A DNA stretch of 35,826 nucleotides from CAZVEV01 sp964625865 (lineage in GTDB: Bacteria > Planctomycetota > Phycisphaerae > SM23-33), in contig CAZVEV010000030.1 in the NCBI GenBank assembly GCA_964625865.1, positions 1-35,826 of the forward strand. The letters are read 5' to 3'. The stretch's first letter is position 1. Each line of letters begins with the position of its first letter. A program made the translations under genes and the position numbers. Under the pieces are notes generated by a model. The model worked only from the letters and a program-made list of their open reading frames with translations. It had not been told where the DNA came from and made no database searches. Of the stretch, positions 29,288 to 35,826 are shown piece by piece.

Positions 29288-31690
29288 ATGATGCGTCTTG
29301 CGAAGAATCGGAGTGTTCTGTTCGTTGTGGGGCTGATTGGGGTGGCGGCGATCTGGGGGGCGTCGTTGGCGGCCAGGAAGCGACCCGCCGCCAAGAAGCC
29401 CGCCATCGTTCCGTTCGCGCCAAAGGTGGTCTCATCGCCGGTGACGGCTGACGAGTTGGGCTTTGACGAGATCATCTTCGTCAAGCGCAAGCCGTATTCG
29501 TCGGACCACTACTACACGGACATCAACAACGGCACGAGCGGCGACCGGTTCGTGCCGGAAAACGGGATCTACGTGATCAACCTCCGCACGAAGACCGAGC
29601 GGCCGGTCGTGACGGCCGCCCAGATGCCCGGCGGGAAGGGGTTCATCGGCAAGATCACGCTGTCGTTCGATGCGAAGAAGGTTCTGTTCGACTTCCGCGA
29701 GACGTCGCGCTCGGGTTTCCGCATCTGGGAGGTCGGGGTGGACGGCAAGGGCCTGCGCCAGATCTCCCGGGCGCCCGCCGACGAAGCGGCCAAGGTGGCC
29801 CGATGGCGGAGGGGGTGGCATACCGACGACATTCACCCATGCTACCTGCCCGGGGGCAAGATCATGTTCTCCTCGACGCGGAGCGAGCGGACGGTCCTGT
29901 GCGGCGGGTCGGCGGCCCTGGTGGCCCCCACGCTTCACCGGATGAACGCCGACGGCACGGGCGTGGAGCAACTGACCAGCAGCCTCGTCAGCGAGTTCTG
30001 CCCCGTCGTGCTGTCCGACGGGCGCGTGATGTACCACCGCTGGGAGTACGTCGACAAGGGCGCCCGCGTGGGCAAGACGATCTGGACGATGCACCCCGAC
30101 GGGGCCATGCCGCAGGAGGTCTACGGCGGGGCCGACGATACCACAACGGTCTACATGTACCCCCAGCCGATGCCCGGCGACGACGGGCGGATCGTCTGCG
30201 TCGGCACGTGCCATTTCCCCCAGGGCGGCTGCGTCGGGGCGATCATGCTCATCGATGCAACACACCCCAACCGCGCCCGGGGCCCGGACCCGGACGAGAA
30301 GGGCTATCGCCAGTGGGACAACCGGTACGCCGTGACGAACCTCACGCCGCACACGTTCGTCGAGCGGCGGACCGAGCCGGGGTGGCACTTCCGGACGACG
30401 GAAGGGCGCTACGTGCACAACCGCAACGGGCAGAGCGGGCACCTGTACACGCACCCGTGGCCGGTGAGCAAGACGCAGTTCCTGGTCTCGTACAAGGTCA
30501 AGGCGGCCGACCACTACAAGAACGCCCCGAACGCCTACGCGCTGGTCCTGCTCGACACGAAGGGCAATCACCGGCTGGTGCACACCGACCCGGGCGGGAA
30601 GTACTCGTGCTGGCACGCCACGCCGCTAGTGGCGCGGAAGACCCCGCCGCAGATCCGGCCGAATCGCAATCCGGAGATCGCCAGGCGCGGCAAGGCCCTG
30701 TGCGTCGTGACGGACATCACGGCCGGCATGGACGGGGTCAAGGCGGGCGAGGTCAAGTGGCTGCGCATCAACGAGGCGGTCCCGCGGTATTGGTCGACGG
30801 GCAGGCGCTGGGGCGGCGGGCAGAGCAGTTCGGGCTGGAAGGCCGCCCTGTGGGTCCGCGTCCAGTGGGGCGTCGTGCCGGTTGAGAAAGACGGATCAGC
30901 CAGCTTCGAGGTGCCCGCCGACCGCAACATCTTCCTGCAGGCGCTGGACAAGGACTTCCGCGAGATCCAGCGCGAGCGGACGTACGTCAACTTCAGGCCG
31001 GGCGAAGTGCGGGCCTGCTCGGGCTGTCACGGCGGCTCGGGACGACTGGCCGCCCCGCCCACCGGCGCCAAGCCGCTGGCCCTGCGCCGCGGGCCCAGCC
31101 CGCTTCAGCCCCAGCCGTGCGACCTGGTCGCAAACGGCGGCGACGGGCTGGCCGGACAGGTGATCCACTACCCAGCCGACATCCAGCCGATCCTGGACGC
31201 CAAGTGCGTCAAGTGTCACGGGGCGGGCACCAGCGCGAAGGAGCCCAAGGGCAAGCTGCGGCTGACCGGCGAGGCCACGGCGCACTACAACACGTCGTAC
31301 CAGGAACTGGCGAGCAAGCAGTTGGCCGGGCCGATCATCCCGGAGTTCACGTCGTTCAGGCAGGGCGACCGGGGCAACTACAACGGCGCGTTCCTGCCGC
31401 CCAGGAGCCTCGGGTGCGCCAAGAGCGTCATGATGAAGATCCTGACCGACCGCAAGCACACCGCCAACGCCAAGGACGACCACACGAAGATGCTCACGCC
31501 CCGCGAGATGATGGTGTTGCGCCGCTGGGTGGACAGCAACTACCAGTTCTACGGCAGCTACTACGGGCGGCGCCACGGCAAGTGGGCCAAGGGCGACCCG
31601 AAGAGCGCGGCCTACGACGCAAAGGACTTCCGCCGCAAAGCCACCTTCGCCGAAGCCGTCAGTCAAGTCGCCCCGCCGTGGCACAGATAG
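29288..31690 (+). CDS. HzsA-related protein (beta-propeller plus two CxxCH sites)
   Basis: This 800-residue exported protein has a signal peptide (MMRLAKNRSVLFVVGLIGVA), then a TolB-like propeller (IYVINLRTKTERPVV, GGKIMFSSTRSERTVL, VVLSDGRVMYHRWEYVD) matching the HzsA-related class, and CxxCH haem sites at ACSGCHG and CVKCHG. The middle (WLRINEAVPRYWSTGRRWGG) and C-terminal cytochrome region also fit. HzsA is the alpha subunit of anammox hydrazine synthase, but HzsA-related proteins occur widely in planctomycetes without anammox and their function is unknown. The ATG at 29288 has AAAGGG upstream. No other hydrazine synthase subunit is visible. Convergent with the next cytochrome gene. Confidence 0.88.
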   Translation: MMRLAKNRSVLFVVGLIGVAAIWGASLAARKRPAAKKPAIVPFAPKVVSSPVTADELGFDEIIFVKRKPYSSDHYYTDINNGTSGDRFVPENGIYVINLRTKTERPVVTAAQMPGGKGFIGKITLSFDAKKVLFDFRETSRSGFRIWEVGVDGKGLRQISRAPADEAAKVARWRRGWHTDDIHPCYLPGGKIMFSSTRSERTVLCGGSAALVAPTLHRMNADGTGVEQLTSSLVSEFCPVVLSDGRVMYHRWEYVDKGARVGKTIWTMHPDGAMPQEVYGGADDTTTVYMYPQPMPGDDGRIVCVGTCHFPQGGCVGAIMLIDATHPNRARGPDPDEKGYRQWDNRYAVTNLTPHTFVERRTEPGWHFRTTEGRYVHNRNGQSGHLYTHPWPVSKTQFLVSYKVKAADHYKNAPNAYALVLLDTKGNHRLVHTDPGGKYSCWHATPLVARKTPPQIRPNRNPEIARRGKALCVVTDITAGMDGVKAGEVKWLRINEAVPRYWSTGRRWGGGQSSSGWKAALWVRVQWGVVPVEKDGSASFEVPADRNIFLQALDKDFREIQRERTYVNFRPGEVRACSGCHGGSGRLAAPPTGAKPLALRRGPSPLQPQPCDLVANGGDGLAGQVIHYPADIQPILDAKCVKCHGAGTSAKEPKGKLRLTGEATAHYNTSYQELASKQLAGPIIPEFTSFRQGDRGNYNGAFLPPRSLGCAKSVMMKILTDRKHTANAKDDHTKMLTPREMMVLRRWVDSNYQFYGSYYGRRHGKWAKGDPKSAAYDAKDFRRKATFAEAVSQVAPPWHR

Positions 31691-31693
31691 GTT

Positions 31694-31725
31694 GGGTGAT
31701 TGGTTGACTGGTTAACTGGTTGATT
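31694..31725 (+). repeat. Short TGGTT repeat
   Basis: TGATTGGTTGACTGGTTAAC followed by TGGTTGATT repeats a TGGTTga word three times in the 118-base gap between convergent genes. Looks like slippage or a dispersed repeat; function unknown. Confidence 0.6.
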
Positions 31726-31745
31726 CGTGCGGCGCGCAACGAGTT

Positions 31746-31775
31746 GCACCCGGGAGGGACTGAAGTTCCGGGTGC
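31746..31775. terminator. Hairpin between convergent genes
   Basis: GCACCCGG (31746-31753) and CCGGGTGC (31768-31775) form an 8-bp stem between the ends of two convergent genes. No clear T tract is present on either side. Just before it lies a TTGACTGGTTAACTGG repeat of about 9 bases. Confidence 0.5.
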
Positions 31776-31808
31776 CGTGGGGTATCGGCAGGCGAGACAA
31801 CCGTCCCG

Positions 31809-33722
31809 CTAGAGCGACAGCACATACGCGGCAAGGTCGACCCGCTTCTGCATCGTCAGGTTCGCCGTCGCGCCGTGCTGGTTCCTCGGATTGTGCCTCG
31901 GCGACAGCACGTCGAGCATGGTCGCCGCCTGACCCGCGTGGAGGTACGGCGCCGTCCGCCACACCTCGCGCAACGTGGGCGTGTCGAACTTCTCCCGCCT
32001 CTCGCCCGGCCGGGCGCCGACGGCCGTCCCCACGTCGTGCTTCTTCAGGTCGGTCAAGAGCGGTCCACTGTGGCACTCGGCGCACCCGGCGGTCGCAAAC
32101 AGCTTCTTGCCTCGCTGGGCAGCCGCGTTCAGCTTGCCGTTGACCAGGTACGGGCTGGGCACGGGCTTGAGCGACTTGAGATACGTGTCGATCGCCACCG
32201 CGTCCGCCTCCGGCCGAATGCCAAACATAACGAAGCGGAGCTGCGCCCGAACGGCCACTTCCGCCCTTGCCCTGACGCCCGTGATCATCGACGGCGGGGT
32301 CTTGTGGGCCAGCAGCAGCGACTTGGTGTTCTTGGCATTGTTCATTCCGTCGCCCGGCATGTCCCAGTGCAGCCCGCCCGCTCGCCCGTCAGGATGGCAG
32401 GTGGAACAACTCATCCACGTCTGGAAGCACATGCGTGCATCGTTGAAGAGCATCTCGCCTCGCCTGGCCCTGGTCATCTCCCGCTCGGGCCCCAGGGCGA
32501 TCGGCTCGACCCGCGGCCGAATACGGGGTGTGATGTCCAGCGCGGAGAGGCTGTCGGTGAAGTACTCGCCCACGAACGCCCTCGTGCCCACTACCGCGAT
32601 GCAGCGGGGTCCGCAGCCGCTGAGCTTCACACGTCTGCGGCAATCAATCAGGAACGCTAGGTTGTTCGGCACGTCGTCGGCTTTCCCCTGGGTGGTGGCG
32701 CGGGAGAGCTTGGCCCGCAGGCGCGGGAAGTCGATCACGCTCAACTCGTGCGTGCCGCCGTGGGTGACACACAGGGTCTTGCCGTCGGCCGTCCACCCTG
32801 CCGCCCATGGATCGGCCGCCCCGTGATCCACGTCGTCCAGAAGAATGGTGTTGATCTTCAAGCGATTAGCCACGTCGATGAGGGTCACAGCGTTCGTGTT
32901 CATCCAGCCGCGCTCTAACGCAATGGCGGGCAGGTGAAATCTGGCGAACGTATGGGTCACCGCCGCGTACTCGCCGTCAGGCGAGACCCGCACGCCGCGC
33001 AATCCCCGCGATCCGTCGGGCAGCGGGATGCTCGCGGCGATCTTCCTGGCGGCCGTGTCGATAATCGAGACCTCGGCCGCGACGCGTTTGGCGTTGGCCG
33101 GGCCGGTCGGGAGGTGGTTGGCGACGATCAGGACCTTGCCGTCCTTCGACAGGTCGGCACTGACCGGCTGGCGGCGGACGTCTATCGTCGCGGTCTGCCT
33201 GCCCACCGCGACGTCCACCACGCCGATGGCGTTGTTGAACCGGTTGCAGACGTACACCGTCCTGCCGTCGGGACTGACCACGGGCGACATCGGCGTATGG
33301 CCGACGGGTATCCGAGCGACGACCTTGCGGGAGGCGACGTCGACGACGCACAACGTGCCCGCCGCCCCGCCGGCGGTGACGTACAAGCGGCCCCCGTCCG
33401 GCGAAATCGCCACGCCGCTAACGGGCAGGCCGATCGCAACGTGCGCGGTGACCTTGCGGGTCACGATGTCCAGGACCGCCACCCGCCCGGCGGTGGCCTC
33501 GGCGATGTAGAGCGTCTTACCCGCCTTGTCGGCCACCAGCGCGATTGGAGAGAGGTACTTCGGCTCGACACGCTCCGGCGAACCAGCCTGTTGCGCCGTG
33601 GTGGGAGCAAGCACCAGGTGCCCGATGACCGTCCCGATCGCCATCACGACCAGCAGTCCTGTTCGAGCACCTGCCGCCCTGCCCCCGCCCGCCCATTGCC
33701 GCACGTCCGTCCGATCAGTCAT
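31809..33722 (-). CDS. Exported beta-propeller and di-haem cytochrome (MauG/CCP-like) protein
   Basis: This 637-residue protein has a hydrophobic export segment (about residues 22-40), then a YVTN-type seven-bladed propeller with repeated motifs (VADKAGKTLYIAEATAGRVA, VAISPDGGRLYVTAGG, VVSPDGRTVYVCNRFNNAIG), and a C-terminal domain with two CxxCH sites (MSCSTCHPDGRAGG and GCAECHSGPLLTD). The second site is followed by FDTPTLREVWRTAPYLHAGQ, typical of di-haem cytochrome c peroxidase/MauG. Substrate unknown; electron transfer or redox modification in the periplasm is likely. The start is ATG 33722 with GGGGTG upstream; earlier frame starts lack ribosome binding sites. Confidence 0.9.
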   Translation of the reverse strand: MTDRTDVRQWAGGGRAAGARTGLLVVMAIGTVIGHLVLAPTTAQQAGSPERVEPKYLSPIALVADKAGKTLYIAEATAGRVAVLDIVTRKVTAHVAIGLPVSGVAISPDGGRLYVTAGGAAGTLCVVDVASRKVVARIPVGHTPMSPVVSPDGRTVYVCNRFNNAIGVVDVAVGRQTATIDVRRQPVSADLSKDGKVLIVANHLPTGPANAKRVAAEVSIIDTAARKIAASIPLPDGSRGLRGVRVSPDGEYAAVTHTFARFHLPAIALERGWMNTNAVTLIDVANRLKINTILLDDVDHGAADPWAAGWTADGKTLCVTHGGTHELSVIDFPRLRAKLSRATTQGKADDVPNNLAFLIDCRRRVKLSGCGPRCIAVVGTRAFVGEYFTDSLSALDITPRIRPRVEPIALGPEREMTRARRGEMLFNDARMCFQTWMSCSTCHPDGRAGGLHWDMPGDGMNNAKNTKSLLLAHKTPPSMITGVRARAEVAVRAQLRFVMFGIRPEADAVAIDTYLKSLKPVPSPYLVNGKLNAAAQRGKKLFATAGCAECHSGPLLTDLKKHDVGTAVGARPGERREKFDTPTLREVWRTAPYLHAGQAATMLDVLSPRHNPRNQHGATANLTMQKRVDLAAYVLSL

Positions 33723-33847
33723 GATTACACCCCGCGATGGTGGACCCATGATGAATAGAACGCTCGGCGATGACGAACGGACCGGGCGGACCGCGAGGGC
33801 CCCGTTCGTGGGGGATCCCACAGGGCGGAGCCCGTGGGCGTTTGTAT

Positions 33848-33939
33848 GCGCAGCGGGAACGACGGGCGTCGATCTGTCTGCGCCGCGGGAACGGCGAGCG
33901 TCGATCTGTCTGCGCCGCGGGAACGGCGAGCGTCGATCT
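33848..33939. repeat. 32-nt tandem repeat, about 2.9 copies
   Basis: The unit begins GCGCCGCGGGAACGGCGAGC and continues GTCGATCTGTCT. Copies lie at 33848-33879 (4-5 changes), 33880-33911 and 33912-33939 (partial, 28 bases). It is in the 267-base spacer between the sulfatase and the cytochrome gene. Confidence 0.92.
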
Positions 33940-33949
33940 TACGATCGAC
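33932..33949. repeat. 7-bp hairpin at the end of the tandem repeat
   Basis: GTCGATC (33932-33938) and GATCGAC (33943-33949) form a perfect stem with a TTAC loop, using the last words of the repeat array. It lies 41 bases past the sulfatase stop on the minus strand, with no T tract. Confidence 0.6.
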
Positions 33950-33989
33950 CGTTAAACACTGCGCGGGCGCGGCGATGCTTCCGGGTACG

Positions 33990-35441
33990 CTATCCGGACG
34001 CACGCGGCTTGCTGGCGCCGGGCGTGTTGGTCTTGCGCTTCTTCTTGCGTCCGCTGGTCTTGCGTTTGGCGGGGGCTGGGGCGTTCTTGGCCGGCAGGCG
34101 GGCGGCGAGGGCGGCTTTGACCTTCGCCAGCGACTTATCGCCCGCGAGGTTCGTGTACTCCTGCGGGTCCTTGCTGTGGTCGTACAGTTCCTCGCTGCCG
34201 TCGGCGTAGCGGATGTAGCGCCACCGCTCGGACCGCACCGCGTGGTTCTTGTACCCGTACGAGGTGATCGCCACGCCCTCCCATTTCGCCTCCGGGTCCT
34301 TCAGCAGCGGGCGCAGGGACTTGCCCTCCACGTGGTCCGGTATGTCGACCCCGGCCGCGTCGCAGAGCGTCGGGAAGATGCTCATGAAGTCGACGGGGCG
34401 CTTACAGAGCCCCCCGCCCTTCGTGACGCCCGGCACGACCCAGATCATCGGCGCGCGGGTGGCCTCTTCCCACAGCGTGAACTTGCGCCAGTGCTCCTTC
34501 TCCCCGAGGTGCCATCCGTGATCGCCCCACAGCACGATGATCGTCTTGCCCGCGTGCGGGCTTTTCTCCAGTCCGTCGAGCAGTCGCCCTACGTTGACAT
34601 CCACGTAGGCGATCGTCGCGAGGTACGATTGGATGGCGTCCTTCCAGCGGCCGGACTTGAGGAACCGCGGATGGTCGCTCGTATTGCCTATCTTCTGTCC
34701 CCTCGGCGGGACGTCGGCCAGGTCGTTCTTGATGTGCGGCGGGAGCTTGATCTTGTCGCGCGGGAACATCTTGGCGTACTTCCGCGGGACGGCCCACGGC
34801 AGGTGCGGCTTGACCAGTCCGCAGGCGAGGAACAGCGGCTTGTCGCGCTTCGTGTTGAGCTGCTTGATGCAGAAGTCCACGGTGTGCCAATCGCCCAGGT
34901 CCTGGTCCTTCATGTCCAGGGGCAAAGGCACGTGGTAGCCCTGGTACTTCTCCGCCCCGCCGTTGGAGGGTTTGACCATCTTGGGGTAGTTATCCCACTC
35001 CGAGGCGTACACGGTCTCGGCGCCGCCATGGCTGTGGTAGATCTTGCCCATCGCCGCGGTGTAGTAGCCGGCCTTGCGGAACGTCGCGTTCAGCGAAACG
35101 CCCTCGGGCACGTGGTTCTTCCAGGTGTGCCCGTTGAGATAACACCCGGTCGTGCTCGGCCTCATGCCTGACATCAGCGACGCACGCGACGGTTCACACG
35201 CCGGGGCAGCGCAGTGGGCGTTGGTGAACGAGACGCCCATCTTCGACAGGCGGTCGATGTTCGGCGTGCGGGTCTGCGGGTTTCGACCGGTGTAGCCGAC
35301 CCAGTGGTTCAGGTCGTCGATCGCGAGGAACAGCACGGTGGGCTTGTCGCCCGTGGTCGCCCTGGCCGCCCCGCTGCGCCGGGGCCACATCGCCATCGCC
35401 CCCAACCCCATCGCCGCGGTCATGAACTGTCGTCTTCTCAT
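33990..35441 (-). CDS. Tat-exported sulfatase
   Basis: This 483-residue protein has a twin-arginine signal (MRRRQFMTAAMGLGAMAM), the N-terminal metal site (FLAIDDL, Asp42/43) and the formylglycine site ACEPSRASLMSG at residues 81-92, of Cys type, where Cys82 is converted by an FGE-type enzyme. LWGDHGWHLGE supplies the second part of the metal site. It resembles iduronate-2-sulfatase-type family members. The tail is very Lys/Arg-rich and low-complexity (KRKTSGRKKKRKTN). The ATG at 35441 has AAGGA at 6-base spacing; another ATG lies one codon earlier. Planctomycetes carry many such enzymes for sulfated polysaccharides. Confidence 0.93.
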   Translation of the reverse strand: MRRRQFMTAAMGLGAMAMWPRRSGAARATTGDKPTVLFLAIDDLNHWVGYTGRNPQTRTPNIDRLSKMGVSFTNAHCAAPACEPSRASLMSGMRPSTTGCYLNGHTWKNHVPEGVSLNATFRKAGYYTAAMGKIYHSHGGAETVYASEWDNYPKMVKPSNGGAEKYQGYHVPLPLDMKDQDLGDWHTVDFCIKQLNTKRDKPLFLACGLVKPHLPWAVPRKYAKMFPRDKIKLPPHIKNDLADVPPRGQKIGNTSDHPRFLKSGRWKDAIQSYLATIAYVDVNVGRLLDGLEKSPHAGKTIIVLWGDHGWHLGEKEHWRKFTLWEEATRAPMIWVVPGVTKGGGLCKRPVDFMSIFPTLCDAAGVDIPDHVEGKSLRPLLKDPEAKWEGVAITSYGYKNHAVRSERWRYIRYADGSEELYDHSKDPQEYTNLAGDKSLAKVKAALAARLPAKNAPAPAKRKTSGRKKKRKTNTPGASKPRASG

Positions 35442-35664
35442 CATGCGTCCTTGATCCGACCGATCGCCCGGCCACTTGGTCCAGTGAACACGCATTCTCC
35501 GCGTGGGCACTCTACTGCCCCGCCACAATCGCGTCAACCGCGGCCGGGTCACCCTTCACAATAGACACAGGGCGACCCGGTGAACGGGCCGCCCCGTATG
35601 ACGTCTCTGATACATCTACAGCTTACGTCTATGCGCTCTTCCCCTCAAACCGGGGCAGGTACGC

Positions 35665-35826
35665 TTAGCTTCTGCGACGACGGCGGGCGAGAACGCCCAG
35701 ACCGCCCAGCGTCAGCATCACCATCGACGCCGGCTCGGGGACGTACTCGTAGATCACCTTGACCGTGCCCTCGGTAATGCCGGGGTTGGGGTCGATCGGC
35801 CCGTAGCCGCCGGTGGTGCTTAGGTA
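35665..35826 (-). CDS. C-terminal part of a second PEP-CTERM protein
   Basis: The last 53 codons of a minus-strand gene that continues beyond the right edge. The end, from VPEPASMVMLTLGGLGVLAR to a five-arginine run, is a complete PEP-CTERM tail. The visible part before it (GGYGPIDPNPGITEGTVKVI) gives no domain assignment. It is 223 bases upstream of the sulfatase start and may be in the same transcript. Confidence 0.9.
   Translation of the reverse strand, partial: YLSTTGGYGPIDPNPGITEGTVKVIYEYVPEPASMVMLTLGGLGVLARRRRRS

Noticed and set aside
29288..31690. True hydrazine synthase (anammox) locus
   Set aside because: Only the alpha-like protein is present, with no beta or gamma subunit or other anammox genes; HzsA-related proteins are common outside anammox.
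33848..33939. CRISPR array
   Set aside because: Units are directly adjacent without spacers and no cas genes are nearby; the same applies to 28007-28090 and 29114-29174.

Overview
This GC-rich window most likely comes from a planctomycete, probably Phycisphaerae-like. The evidence is two PEP-CTERM proteins ending in arginine-rich tails, an HzsA-related multidomain cytochrome-like protein, a beta-propeller plus MauG-type cytochrome protein, a Tat-exported sulfatase and a secreted serpin. A run of ten Ns at 21828-21837 shows that this is a scaffold from a draft or metagenome assembly. The assignment is inferred from gene content; the window has no rRNA or other marker gene.

Region 1 (1-18314, all on the minus strand) is a very large type II secretion / type IV pilus-like locus. 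In transcription order it holds a GspG-like major pseudopilin, a second GspG-like pseudopilin, GspI-, GspJ- and GspK-like minor pseudopilins (the last carrying a LamG domain), a small membrane protein, a GspH-like pseudopilin, PilM, PilN, PilO, a PilP/GspC-like protein and the secretin. A strong hairpin-T8 terminator follows. The locus resumes with a TPR lipoprotein, a membrane PAS histidine kinase, a stand-alone receiver, an HD-GYP protein, a STAS protein, the GspE/PilB ATPase and GspF/PilC, with one more gene running off the left edge. The order suggests an envelope-spanning machine whose motor genes share a transcript with a phosphorelay and a cyclic-di-GMP degradation module.

Region 2 (18315-23893) starts with a 716-base non-coding leader with palindromes. 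It continues with a PAS-GAF sensor with a C-terminal receiver and its own plausible sigma70 promoter, a GT9 glycosyltransferase, a scaffold gap beside a perfect 24-bp inverted repeat, mnmA, and a divergent VTT-domain membrane protein with an N-terminal zinc ribbon.

Region 3 (23894-27206) contains the most unusual object: an ECF sigma factor gene followed by one uninterrupted reading frame that encodes an anti-sigma-like N-terminus, a membrane helix, a FecR-like region and a complete serpin with an inhibitory-type hinge. It is flanked by palindromic repeats, including two oppositely oriented copies of a double-hairpin element.

Region 4 (27207-35826) is an accessory region: an AMMECR1 protein, a PEP-CTERM protein behind a consensus promoter and a structured leader with a 42-nt duplication, the HzsA-related protein, a convergent beta-propeller/cytochrome protein, a sulfatase, and the C-terminal end of a second PEP-CTERM protein. 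Three different short tandem repeats lie in the spacers here. No tRNA, rRNA, CRISPR array, transposase, exosortase or prepilin peptidase was recognised.
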